From: Flavivirga eckloniae
GTDB taxonomy: Bacteria > Bacteroidota > Bacteroidia > Flavobacteriales > Flavobacteriaceae
Assembly: GCF_002886045.1 (NCBI RefSeq)
Contig: NZ_CP025791.1
Location: forward strand, 1,448,001-1,512,000
Length of the DNA stretch: 64,000 nt
Direction: 5' to 3'
Part shown: positions 53,688-62,114 of the stretch, in pieces
How positions within the stretch are numbered: the first letter of the stretch is position 1
Layout of the letters: each line of letters opens with the position of its first letter
The notes under the pieces: model-generated
Database searches by the model: none
Told to the model about the DNA's origin: nothing
The model's input: only the letters and a program-made list of their open reading frames with translations
Position numbers and translations under genes: made by a program

Positions 53688-54773
53688 ATGGGAATTTTTT
53701 ACAATGCCCTTGATGGGCCTATAACCACAAAAAAAGTCTTTGGTATTATTACTTATCTCGTAATTTCTGCAATTAGTGTGTGGGCAACAGCAGAATCACT
53801 AAACTCTTCATTTGATTTACCAAAGATTGTTACATATGCTATTGCTATAGCTATTGTAATGATAATTGCACTTTTATTAGGCGTAATTAAAGACACTATT
53901 GAGGACAGACGAATTGGTGTTCTTAAACTTCTATTTGTCATAGTAGTTTTTTTAATTCTGTGGGCAGTAAGTTTATCAACAAATACTCATAAATTATTTA
54001 CTCAACTTAAATTACAGGATATAAGGAAAAATGAACTGAATGATGCTACAATAGCTTTAGAGACAATAGAAAAAAATAAAAAAACTGTAGGAGACCAAGT
54101 TATCGAAGATTACCGACAGTATGTTTCAAGTAGGATTATAGATTATAAAGAAGAAGTAAAAAATCCAGAAAATTGTGGTCACGGAAAAGTAGCTGACTCT
54201 TTAATGAGTAAAGTTCAAAAAAGTATGCCAGGATTTTCAATATCGCCACCATCGGGAAGGCAAAAGAATGAATCCAATTGTAGGAAACTCGCCAATGAAA
54301 TGGCAGCAAGAATGTTTTCTGAATTGGACAATCGTATTACATCAATGAATAATATTATTAAGGAATTAGATGACTGTAACGATATTGATAAGAGGACAAA
54401 AATAATATTGGATTTAAAAAAACAAAATAATTATTTATCCGATTTAGACGGCTTAGAAGTTAAACAGACTATTTCTGATGCTCACGAATACTATAATCAG
54501 TTGTATGAATGTTACAATACTGGTTTAGTTCAGAATATTAATAGTGTTGATGAATTTACCAAAACAAAAAAGTTTGAAAAGAAATTGGAGTTACCTGTTC
54601 CAAGTTTTAAACTGGAAAAGATACCTTACCTAATCCCTTTTGTCAAAAATTATCCTAAAGAGAAGCCTGGACAATACTTGAGTTCTTTTTGGCTTAGCGT
54701 TGCTATTGCACTAGTGCTAGATGTAGCAGCATTCATAATATTTTATTTTGTAATACTTAAAGAAGAAGATTAA
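53688..54773 (+). CDS. Four-helix membrane protein with large coiled extracytoplasmic domain (system gene 2)
   Basis: 361 residues. Three N-terminal helices (about 17-34, 47-67, 78-97) and one C-terminal helix (about 331-355) bracket a helical, charged region of about 230 residues with coiled-coil stretches (KNELNDATIALETIEKNKK, DNRITSMNNIIKELDDC) and five cysteines, including NCGHG, NCRK and DDCND. No catalytic motif or known family was recognised. It is 3 bases from both neighbours. The topology suits a signal-transmitting or pore component that passes information from the GTPase across the membrane, but this is inference. Confidence 0.7.
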   Translation: MGIFYNALDGPITTKKVFGIITYLVISAISVWATAESLNSSFDLPKIVTYAIAIAIVMIIALLLGVIKDTIEDRRIGVLKLLFVIVVFLILWAVSLSTNTHKLFTQLKLQDIRKNELNDATIALETIEKNKKTVGDQVIEDYRQYVSSRIIDYKEEVKNPENCGHGKVADSLMSKVQKSMPGFSISPPSGRQKNESNCRKLANEMAARMFSELDNRITSMNNIIKELDDCNDIDKRTKIILDLKKQNNYLSDLDGLEVKQTISDAHEYYNQLYECYNTGLVQNINSVDEFTKTKKFEKKLELPVPSFKLEKIPYLIPFVKNYPKEKPGQYLSSFWLSVAIALVLDVAAFIIFYFVILKEED

Positions 54774-54776
54774 ATT

Positions 54777-55676
54777 ATGGAAAAAAATAATGATAAATGG
54801 AATATTGATAATGATTCCGAAAACACGATTAAAAATGATGATGAATTGGTTTCAAAACCAAAATTAGAAAAAGAGGAACCAACTACGATTCAAGAAGTGA
54901 TAACTGGGCAACTACATGAAAACGTGGTGGTTTTTGTTGGTCCACGAGAAGTTGGTAAAACCGTTACGCTAATGCGTTTAATTCATTATCTAAAAAACAC
55001 TCGGAACATAAAAATTGAGCCTAACCAGACGTATAGAAAGGACAAACGCTATATTGAATCTATAAATGAATTCAAGGACGATTTGCATCAACCAAATTTT
55101 AATGCTAAACGTACAGCTAATATGGATTTTTTAGTATTGGATGTGTTTAAAAATGCAAAGCTACATTGTCAATTTTTAGAAGCACCTGGAGAGGCTTATT
55201 TTGACTTAAAAAATCCACACGATATTGGTTTTCCAGCGTACCTTACAAGTATATTTAACAATAGTAAAATTAATAAGGTCTTTGTTTTCTTTTTTGAAGA
55301 AGGAATGTTAATGAATAGCGACCCAATGGCTTATTCTTCAAGATTATCTAGACTTGTTAGTATGATGAATAAAAAGAAAGATGATGTTATTATTCTTTAC
55401 AATAAAGCGGATAGACAAAGAAACTTATATGACCGTAATAAACCAAACGTAAAAGAATTCAAAAAACTCGTTTACAATAATCCTAATTATAGCGACTTTT
55501 TAGGTTCATTGAAAGACTTAGGAATTCCAGTAAAATTTGTTCCATTTTCTAATGGAGATTTTCAAGATATTCCTGATAGTCAACACCAAAGATGGATACA
55601 CTCTGATAATTTTTATCCCAAAGAGCTATGGAAGCATATTGAAAGATGTTTTAAGTCAGTTAATTGGTTTGGATAA
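54777..55676 (+). CDS. P-loop GTPase, DO-GTPase-like (system gene 3)
   Basis: 299 residues, soluble. An acidic disordered N-terminus (1-40) precedes the G domain: Walker A GPREVGKT (55-62), a possible switch region, the G3-like LEAPGEAYF (134-142, with Glu in place of the usual Asp), and the canonical base-specificity motif NKAD (209-212). VPFSNGD (255-261) is a G5-like loop. This most resembles the bacterial double-GTPase-like (TRAFAC) families predicted in conflict systems. It sits in the middle of the operon and probably works at the membrane with the neighbouring proteins. Confidence 0.8.
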   Translation: MEKNNDKWNIDNDSENTIKNDDELVSKPKLEKEEPTTIQEVITGQLHENVVVFVGPREVGKTVTLMRLIHYLKNTRNIKIEPNQTYRKDKRYIESINEFKDDLHQPNFNAKRTANMDFLVLDVFKNAKLHCQFLEAPGEAYFDLKNPHDIGFPAYLTSIFNNSKINKVFVFFFEEGMLMNSDPMAYSSRLSRLVSMMNKKKDDVIILYNKADRQRNLYDRNKPNVKEFKKLVYNNPNYSDFLGSLKDLGIPVKFVPFSNGDFQDIPDSQHQRWIHSDNFYPKELWKHIERCFKSVNWFG

Positions 55677-55688
55677 GAAAAAGTAATT

Positions 55689-56714
55689 ATGAGTAATAAA
55701 GAACAAATAGAAGTTTTCTTTTTTGGTTCACCAGCCGAAGGTTTTACTTCATATCCAACTAAGTATTCCAACTTAGTTAATGGTTTAGATAAATCAACTT
55801 CTAAACACAAGGTTGAGTGTAAATATTCAATTAACCAAAAAAGAAGTAGAGTAAAGTATATCGAATATGGTTTAACTGGTATCGGTCAACACGGAAAGTC
55901 TAGAGGAGGCAGAAACTTTGGCGTATGGATTGAGATAGAAAATTTAAAAATCAACCCTATCGGTCAGAAAAAAATCCTCGATTATATTGAAGATTTTATA
56001 AATAAAGGCATAGTTAAAAATGCTAATATCTTTGATGATAATTCGAATAATGAAAGACACTTTTTAATCAATTCTTTCAATGATGTTGCTACTAAACTTG
56101 ATAAACTTATAAATGTCTTCAAAAATAATTTCTTAACGGACTTTAAAAGCTATTTAGAGCCAATACTAGATGATGAAAGTGTATTAGTAGATTTAAATCC
56201 TGAAAGGATTGTTGAAAAAATTAGGGATGCCCCCTTTATAACTAGTATAAATTCATCTTTAGAAGATGATAAAGTTAAAAAAAGTGAAATTGAACAAAAT
56301 AGGAATTCGGAACGAGCTATTGATAAAATGAAGTTTTCGTTTTCAAAAATAAATACTCTTATATTAATAATTTTGCTATTACTTACTTTATTCGGAGGAG
56401 GAAAAAGCAGTAATGAAGAAATAGAAAATTATAAACTAAGAATTAAATCATTAAATGACGAAATTGAGGTTTTAGAAGGGCAATTGTCTGTATATAAGAA
56501 TAAAGCACCGTCATCTAATAATAATTTAAATACTTCAAGTGAAATTAAGAACCGTTCACATACCGTTAAAAGCGGAGAAACATTACGAAAAATAGTAATT
56601 GAGTTTAATGAATCGAATGGAAGTAATTTCTCAACTGATCAAATTGCGGAATTTAATAAGATATCGGATATAAGCAAAATTAAAATTGGACAAGAAATTA
56701 AATTTCCAGACTGA
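55689..56714 (+). CDS. Membrane-anchored LysM protein with unknown N-terminal domain (system gene 4)
   Basis: 341 residues. The N-terminal 150 residues form a new-looking domain (IEVFFFGSPAEGFTSYPTKYSN, GLTGIGQHGKSRGGRNFGVWIEIEN). A single helix (about 216-235, KINTLILIILLLLTLFGG) and a coiled coil (IENYKLRIKSLNDEIEVLEGQL) follow, then a linker rich in Ser/Asn and a C-terminal LysM (about 292-340: RSHTVKSGETLRKIVIEFNE, IGQEIKF). With the N-terminus in the cytosol, the LysM would touch peptidoglycan, so the protein could link the cytosolic GTPase to the cell wall. It lies 12 bases after the GTPase gene. Confidence 0.8.
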   Translation: MSNKEQIEVFFFGSPAEGFTSYPTKYSNLVNGLDKSTSKHKVECKYSINQKRSRVKYIEYGLTGIGQHGKSRGGRNFGVWIEIENLKINPIGQKKILDYIEDFINKGIVKNANIFDDNSNNERHFLINSFNDVATKLDKLINVFKNNFLTDFKSYLEPILDDESVLVDLNPERIVEKIRDAPFITSINSSLEDDKVKKSEIEQNRNSERAIDKMKFSFSKINTLILIILLLLTLFGGGKSSNEEIENYKLRIKSLNDEIEVLEGQLSVYKNKAPSSNNNLNTSSEIKNRSHTVKSGETLRKIVIEFNESNGSNFSTDQIAEFNKISDISKIKIGQEIKFPD

Positions 56715-56716
56715 AT

Positions 56717-57637
56717 ATGAAATTTTGCACCAACTTAAAACATCAATTATCAATTGGGAAAAAGAATGATGATGATGTAATAAATTATATTTGTCCACAA
56801 TGCGAAAGAATTTATTTTGTTTCAGATAAAAGAAAGAAAAGAGTAAAAAAACGATTTAATTATATGTTTTTAACTCTTGTTGTTTTATCCATAGTTTTTT
56901 TCATTTGGCAAAAATCTGACTTAATCCAAGAAAAGTTTTTTAATGTAAAAAATGAGCAAACTACTGCGATTAATACAATAAAAACATTTTTTGACGCCTT
57001 GAATAATGAAAATTATTATGAAGCCTACAAACTTACTAATCACGCCAAATGGAATTCGTTAGACAATTTCAAAACGTATTTAAAAAATTGGAAAATAACT
57101 GAAATCAGCGAGTTTAAAGGCAAATCTTATTATTCAAAATATGGTGCAGATACTATTATTAACGTTAAATATAGCGGAACAGTTGACAAATCACTAGTTA
57201 ACTCAAATAGAGATTTTGACTTCCATTTAAAGAAATATAATAACGATTGGAAAATAATCAGATTATATAACCCTAAAAATCCGAATATTGACATATTGAA
57301 GAAGAAAGAAGTCCCTTCAAGTGCAGAAGATGCAGTTAGAAGTTTTCTAAATTTCTTAAATAAAAAATTATACATCAAAGCTCACAAACTTACAAATAAC
57401 CCAAGTTGGGGAAATGAAAGTAAATTCACATCCAACAAAGGTTTTGGTTGCATAACAAACGTAAATATTTATTCTATAAAAAATATTGAAGTTATTAATG
57501 ACAATTTAGAGATTATTTATGCAAGATATTTTGCAAAAGACCCTTGCAATGAATCTAATACTTATGAATTTTATTTTTATGTTTCTAACAAAAATGATTA
57601 TTGGAAGATTATTAATGCAAAAAATGAATACCATTAA
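56717..57637 (+). CDS. Zinc-ribbon membrane protein with two NTF2/DUF4878-like repeats (system gene 5)
   Basis: 306 residues. A cytosolic N-terminal zinc-ribbon-like motif (CTNLKHQL..., YICPQCERIYFV) is followed by one helix (about 50-67) and two similar extracytoplasmic domains starting TTAINTIKTFFDALNNENYYEAYKLTNHAKW and SAEDAVRSFLNFLNKKLYIKAHKLTNNPSW. Each resembles the NTF2-like DUF4878 fold, which binds small ligands or acts as a dimeric sensor. It is the last gene of the operon, 2 bases from the LysM gene. The domains may sense an envelope signal; this is inference. Confidence 0.75.
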   Translation: MKFCTNLKHQLSIGKKNDDDVINYICPQCERIYFVSDKRKKRVKKRFNYMFLTLVVLSIVFFIWQKSDLIQEKFFNVKNEQTTAINTIKTFFDALNNENYYEAYKLTNHAKWNSLDNFKTYLKNWKITEISEFKGKSYYSKYGADTIINVKYSGTVDKSLVNSNRDFDFHLKKYNNDWKIIRLYNPKNPNIDILKKKEVPSSAEDAVRSFLNFLNKKLYIKAHKLTNNPSWGNESKFTSNKGFGCITNVNIYSIKNIEVINDNLEIIYARYFAKDPCNESNTYEFYFYVSNKNDYWKIINAKNEYH

Positions 57638-57657
57638 CTGAAATACCCGAGCAGAAA

Positions 57658-57782
57658 GCCATACACATTTGCAATTCGCTCAAGCCAACTCACAAGCCCA
57701 AAATTACAAAAGAGTGTGTCTTTACCAACGCTGACTAACAAGCCGAATGAAGAAAAGCCAGCAGAGAACAATGTGTATAGGC
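57658..57782. repeat. Inverted-repeat element after the five-gene operon
   Basis: GCCATACACATTTG (57658-57671) is nearly the reverse complement of ACAATGTGTATAGGC (57768-57782). Inner words are AATTCGCTCAAGCCAACTC, then AATTACAAAAGAGTGTGTC. This resembles intergenic elements beginning GCCCACACACATTTGCAATTCGCTC in other Bacteroidetes. The remaining bases to the tRNA hold only the terminator. Confidence 0.5.
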
Positions 57783-58004
57783 AATAGCGGTTTAAGCGAT
57801 AAAACGAAAGTATAAACATTAAATAAAGGTCAGTCCAAAACCGAAAGGTTTGTGAGTAAAAACCCCCTGCTCCGCAAAGTCTCCCGACTTAGCGGGACAT
57901 TAATCAACCAAGAGTATAAAATTTGAAAGAAGGTTACATTATACGAGATCAAGAAAAAATACATTTTATTACTGCAACCTTTTATTTGGCACCAAAAAAA
58001 TGTG

Positions 58005-58047
58005 TAAAAACAAAAAACACTGAAAATCAAAAGATTAACAGTGTTTT
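58005..58047 (-). terminator. Terminator of tRNA-Pro
   Basis: On the minus strand AAAACACTG (58047-58039) pairs with CAGTGTTTT (58022-58014), then TTGTTTTTACAC. A matching hairpin lies in the left attachment copy. Confidence 0.75.
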
Positions 58048-58069
58048 GTTTTAACCTATTACTAGGTTG

Positions 58070-58144
58070 TCGGGGTGGCAGGATTCGAACCTGCGACCTC
58101 CGCGTCCCAAACGCGGCGCGATAACCGGGCTACGCTACACCCCG
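58070..58144 (-). tRNA. tRNA-Pro (anticodon TGG)
   Basis: On the minus strand, CGGGGTG pairs with CACCCCG as the acceptor stem. The anticodon loop is CTTTGGGA-like in GCGTTTGGGACGC (anticodon TGG), and the T arm is CGCAGGTTCGAATCCTGC. The discriminator is A, and CCA is not encoded. Its 3' end faces the island to its left and its last 12 bases are duplicated at 50845-50856. Confidence 0.97.
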
Positions 58145-58383
58145 AATTGGTTATCTTCTAAATATCGTTTAGCTCCTCTTTTCTTTATCTTATTTTCCAA
58201 CTTCAATGCTTCAGACCTATTTGTAACTTCTAAAGTTTTTATCAGCTTCCACGGTGATCCACCTTTTGTTGAAGGAACTAAATCTTTATTATGTCTTTCT
58301 ATTCTTTTTTTGATATTATTGGTTTGACCTACATAATATCGGGAACGTTTTTGACTATATAATATATATACTACATACTCCAT
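58135..58383 (-). CDS. GIY-YIG nuclease-superfamily protein
   Basis: 82 residues with MEYVVYILYSQKRSRYYVGQT giving the GIY-YIG core (VYIL at 5-8, YVGQT at 17-21), Arg28 in KKRIERHN and the catalytic Glu in LKLENKIKKRG. This is the short single-domain form common in Bacteroidetes. The last codons (NQFGV) overlap the tRNA-Pro 5' end by 10 bases, so gene and tRNA are physically fused. On the other side lies a broken tRNA-Pro copy. A DNA-cutting, homing-like activity at the tRNA is possible but unproven. Confidence 0.88.
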   Translation of the reverse strand: MEYVVYILYSQKRSRYYVGQTNNIKKRIERHNKDLVPSTKGGSPWKLIKTLEVTNRSEALKLENKIKKRGAKRYLEDNQFGV

Positions 58384-58397
58384 ATCTTTATTGAGTG

Positions 58398-58521
58398 GTC
58401 ACGCCTCAAGCGTGACGACCTCCGCGTCCCAAACGCGGCGCGATAATAACTCCTTCGGCGTCATCTTTGACCGGGCATAGACCTGCCACGCCTTAGCGTG
58501 GTACACCCCGAATCGGTTATC
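58398..58521 (-). pseudogene. Broken tRNA-Pro copy interrupted by small hairpins
   Basis: 58417-58446 is identical to 58095-58124 of the intact tRNA, 58471-58476 matches CCGGGC, and 58502-58521 matches 58136-58155 with one change. In place of the T arm is GTCACGC-ctcaa-GCGTGAC (58398-58416). Between the matching parts are 24 bases (58447-58470) and CCACGC-ctta-GCGTGG (58486-58501). It cannot fold as a tRNA. Confidence 0.85.
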
Positions 58522-58657
58522 ATTTTAGGACTGCAAATATAGTTTTTTTATTCATTTTGCAACTCATAAATATTAAAAATATTTATCCCTTTATACAATT
58601 AAAAACATATTCTCAAAAAAACTATAATTTAGCACATCTAAATCATACTATTTACTT

Positions 58658-60958
58658 GTGTATATTATAAGAAAAAGAATTGTTTTCGTATGTATTATTA
58701 GCTTTACCTTCTCTGCCCTAGGACAATCAAAAATTAAAGGAAAAGTTATTGATGGCGACAATAGTATCCCATTATCAAACGTACAAGTAACAAACCTCGA
58801 CACCAAAAACAAGACAGTTTCTAATTCAAACGGAACTTTTGAAACCAGTGAAGCTGGCACATATTCATTAAAAAAAGAAGGATACCTCGAAAAGATTCTT
58901 GAATTAAAAAACGACACGTACCATATTATTCAGTTAAGCATTAACCCTTCCGAATTAAATGAAGTTATTATCAACTCAAATCATATTCCAGAAAAATTAA
59001 AAAAGGTAGCAACATCCACAAGTATTATTACCTTAAAAGATATTGAACTTGGCAACGATACTAATATAGCCCCTATTTTAAACAGGACTCCCGGTGTATT
59101 CATGCAAAGTGGAGCGCTTAACACCAATCGAATTACAATTCGAGGTATTGGTTCCAGAAACTTGTTTGGAACAGCAAAAATAAGAGCCTATTATAAAGAC
59201 ATCCCTTTAACAACAGGAAGCGGAGAAACTACCATTGAAGATTTTGAGCTACATACCATATCTCGATTCGAAATTATAAAAGGAGCCGCTTCCAGTATTT
59301 ATGGTGCTGGTCTTGGGGGTACTATTCACCTAACCACAAAGAATGCCTTTACTAATCAATCCAATATAAGCAGCAAACTTTCTGCCGGCTCTTTTGGATT
59401 ATTAAAAAGCATTATAAATGCAAACCATGGCACTACAACCAATAGTTTTAGAGCCGTTTATAGCAACACCCACAGTGATGGCTACCGCGAAAACAACACA
59501 TACGATAGGCAAACCATGACTATAAACTCAAACCATTATTTAAGCCCAAAAAACGAACTCTCTTTTTTAGCCAGTTATATAGACTTAAAAGCATTTATAC
59601 CCAGCTCGATCAACCAAGAAGACTATTTAAACAATCCTAAAACCGCTGCATTTACATGGAAAACAGCTCGTGGGTTCGAAGATTCCAAACGAGGCGTTTT
59701 CGGCCTGTCGTGGAATCACCAATACAACAAGAACATAAAACAAATAACGAGTATCTTCTCGTCTTTTTACGATGCCTACGAACCCAGACCTTTCAATATT
59801 TTAAAAGAAAACACCTTAGCAATAGGTATTAGAAGTCGAATTTTAGGAAATTCTAAACTTTTAGGAAAACCTTTTAACTGGACACTTGGCGGTGAATTGT
59901 TTAGAGATACCTACAAATCTAAAACTTTTGAAAACTTATATCGAGATTTCCCCGATGGTACCGGAAGTGTAGAAGGTAATAGTTTATCTAATTTCAAAGA
60001 AAAAAGAAATTATTACAACGCATTTTTTGAAACCATTTACGAACTTTCAGAAAAAACGACCCTAACCATAGGTTTAAATCTAAATCAGACGTCATACCAG
60101 TTAAAAGACAGATTCCCTATCACAGAAAATAATCCAGATCAATCCGGGAGTTTTACATTTAAACATATACTATCCCCAAAATTCGGCATATCCTATTTAG
60201 TCACAAAAAACATTAATGTTTATTCAAGTATTAGCCATGGCTTCTCTCCTATTACATTAAATGAAGCATTATTACCCGACGGACAAATAAACACAAATCT
60301 TAAACCAGAAACCGGATGGAATTACGAAATTGGCACACGAGGCACGATAATAAACGATCGCTTACAATTTAATTTAGCACTTTACCGTTTAGCTATAAAA
60401 AATCTTTTGGTTTCCCGTAGAACAGCTCAAGATGAATTTATCGGAATAAATGCCGGAAGCACAGAACATAACGGATTAGAATTAGCGTTAAATTACCAAT
60501 GGCTTCAAAAAGACATTTTAACAATAAACTCATTTGCTAATTACACCCTAAATCATTTTAAATTCAAAAAATTTATTGATGGTGAAAATGATTTTTCGGG
60601 TAACGATTTAACAGGTGTACCTTCAGATGTTTTTAATGCAGGAGTCGATGTTGAATCATCATTTGGAATTTACGGTAACATAAACTTTCAATACGTAAGC
60701 GATATGCCTATTACCGATAGTAACGACCTATATTCAGACAATTACAGCTTAACAAACTTAAAAATGGGATATAACACATTTCTTAATAAAAAGCTAAACT
60801 TAAATATTTTCTTCGGTATAAATAATATCTTTGATAAAGCTTATGCATCTCAAATTTTAATAAATGCATCTGGTTTTAATGGAAATGCGCCAAGGTATTA
60901 TTACCCTGGAAACCCTGTAAACTACTATACAGGAATACATATAAATTATACGTTTTAA
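58658..60958 (+). CDS. TonB-dependent receptor with carboxypeptidase-like N-domain
   Basis: 766 residues, GTG start at 58658. Signal peptide (about 8-23, VFVCIISFTFSALGQ), one carboxypeptidase-regulatory-like domain (SKIKGKVIDGDNSIPLSNVQV), a plug (about 115-225: SIITLKDIELGNDTNIAPILNRTPGVF, IRGIGSRNLFGTAKIRAYYKDIP, FEIIKGAASSIYGAGLGGTI) and a 22-strand barrel ending NYTF. It resembles siderophore/cobalamin-type receptors (FecA-like), not SusC, as there is no SusD neighbour. It is followed by a PQQ-type dehydrogenase and a cytochrome c, so its ligand may be PQQ or a metal needed by that enzyme. Confidence 0.93.
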   Translation: MYIIRKRIVFVCIISFTFSALGQSKIKGKVIDGDNSIPLSNVQVTNLDTKNKTVSNSNGTFETSEAGTYSLKKEGYLEKILELKNDTYHIIQLSINPSELNEVIINSNHIPEKLKKVATSTSIITLKDIELGNDTNIAPILNRTPGVFMQSGALNTNRITIRGIGSRNLFGTAKIRAYYKDIPLTTGSGETTIEDFELHTISRFEIIKGAASSIYGAGLGGTIHLTTKNAFTNQSNISSKLSAGSFGLLKSIINANHGTTTNSFRAVYSNTHSDGYRENNTYDRQTMTINSNHYLSPKNELSFLASYIDLKAFIPSSINQEDYLNNPKTAAFTWKTARGFEDSKRGVFGLSWNHQYNKNIKQITSIFSSFYDAYEPRPFNILKENTLAIGIRSRILGNSKLLGKPFNWTLGGELFRDTYKSKTFENLYRDFPDGTGSVEGNSLSNFKEKRNYYNAFFETIYELSEKTTLTIGLNLNQTSYQLKDRFPITENNPDQSGSFTFKHILSPKFGISYLVTKNINVYSSISHGFSPITLNEALLPDGQINTNLKPETGWNYEIGTRGTIINDRLQFNLALYRLAIKNLLVSRRTAQDEFIGINAGSTEHNGLELALNYQWLQKDILTINSFANYTLNHFKFKKFIDGENDFSGNDLTGVPSDVFNAGVDVESSFGIYGNINFQYVSDMPITDSNDLYSDNYSLTNLKMGYNTFLNKKLNLNIFFGINNIFDKAYASQILINASGFNGNAPRYYYPGNPVNYYTGIHINYTF

Positions 60959-60980
60959 AGCATCTTTAAACAAAAAAGCC

Positions 60981-62105
60981 ATGAAAAATATCTCATCATT
61001 CTTAGCAATAATCCTTATATCATGTATCTCATGTGCCCAGCAAACGGAATCTGAAATAAAAGCTGATCCACCTGCTAATATTGATTATACCAACGAAGTC
61101 GTTGTCCCAGATTTAAACATTCCCTGGGGTATGGCTTTTTTACCAGACGGTAGTATGCTTATTACCGAAAAAGCCGGAGAACTCATACACTTTAAAAACG
61201 GTGTAAAAACAACCATTGCAGGATTGCCAGACATATACGTACGGGGCCAAGGTGGCTTAATGGATGTTAAACTGCACCCCGACTATCAAAACAACGGCTG
61301 GATTTATATCTCATACGGATCATCGGAAGGTGAAGGAGATGGTGGCAACACAGCCATTTTAAGAACCAAATTAAACAACAATACTTTAGTAGAAACGCAA
61401 TTGCTTTATAAAGCAGGGCCAAATACTAAACGAGGGCAACATTGGGGATCTCGAATTGAATTCGACAACGAAGGGTATATGTATTTTTCTGTAGGAGATC
61501 GCGGCAACAGAGATGTAAATCCACAAGATTTAACTAGAGATTGCGGTAAAATATATAGATTAAAAGACGATGGTAGTATTCCAGATGACAACCCTTTTAT
61601 AAATACAGCTAATGCTAAAACGGCGATTTACAGCTACGGACATAGAAACCCGCAAGGCATGGCAAAAAACCCATTTACTGGAGACATTTGGGTTAACGAA
61701 CATGGTCCACGAGGAGGAGATGAAATCAACATTATACAAAAAGGAAAAAACTTTGGTTGGCCTGTTATTTCATACGGTATTAATTACGATGGTACCTCCT
61801 TTACAGATCTTACCGAAAAAGAAGGCATGGAGCAACCCCTATTCTATTGGGTACCTTCAATAGCTCCAAGTGGTATGACGTTTGTTTCTTCAGACAACTA
61901 TCCCAACTGGAAAGGAAATGTATTAGTAGGTTCTCTAAAATTTGAATACTTAGAAAGACTTGTACTAGAAAACAACAAAGTAGTGAAACGCGAAAAACTT
62001 TTCGAAAACATAGGCCGTGTTAGAAGTGTTATTCAAGCGCCAGATGGCTACATTTATGCAGGAATTGAGGGTCTAGGTATTATAAAAATTGTTCCGAAAA
62101 ATTAA
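60981..62105 (+). CDS. PQQ-dependent sugar dehydrogenase (soluble GDH/Asd-like) lipoprotein
   Basis: 374 residues, lipobox ISCISCAQ near residue 19. Six-bladed propeller motifs include NIPWGMAFLPDGSMLITEKAGE, GQGGLMDVKLHPDY, RGQHWGSRIEF and AIYSYGHRNPQGMAKNP; NEHGPRGGDEINI is the PQQ-site signature of the GSDH family. It would oxidise sugars in the periplasm and pass electrons to the cytochrome encoded 9 bases downstream. PQQ biosynthesis genes are not in the window. Confidence 0.92.
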   Translation: MKNISSFLAIILISCISCAQQTESEIKADPPANIDYTNEVVVPDLNIPWGMAFLPDGSMLITEKAGELIHFKNGVKTTIAGLPDIYVRGQGGLMDVKLHPDYQNNGWIYISYGSSEGEGDGGNTAILRTKLNNNTLVETQLLYKAGPNTKRGQHWGSRIEFDNEGYMYFSVGDRGNRDVNPQDLTRDCGKIYRLKDDGSIPDDNPFINTANAKTAIYSYGHRNPQGMAKNPFTGDIWVNEHGPRGGDEINIIQKGKNFGWPVISYGINYDGTSFTDLTEKEGMEQPLFYWVPSIAPSGMTFVSSDNYPNWKGNVLVGSLKFEYLERLVLENNKVVKREKLFENIGRVRSVIQAPDGYIYAGIEGLGIIKIVPKN

Positions 62106-62114
62106 AACAAATAC

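Noticed and set aside
57634-58030. Two minus-strand frames of about 60 codons between the operon and tRNA-Pro
   Set aside because: They fall in the inverted-repeat element and the tRNA terminator region and show no protein-like pattern.
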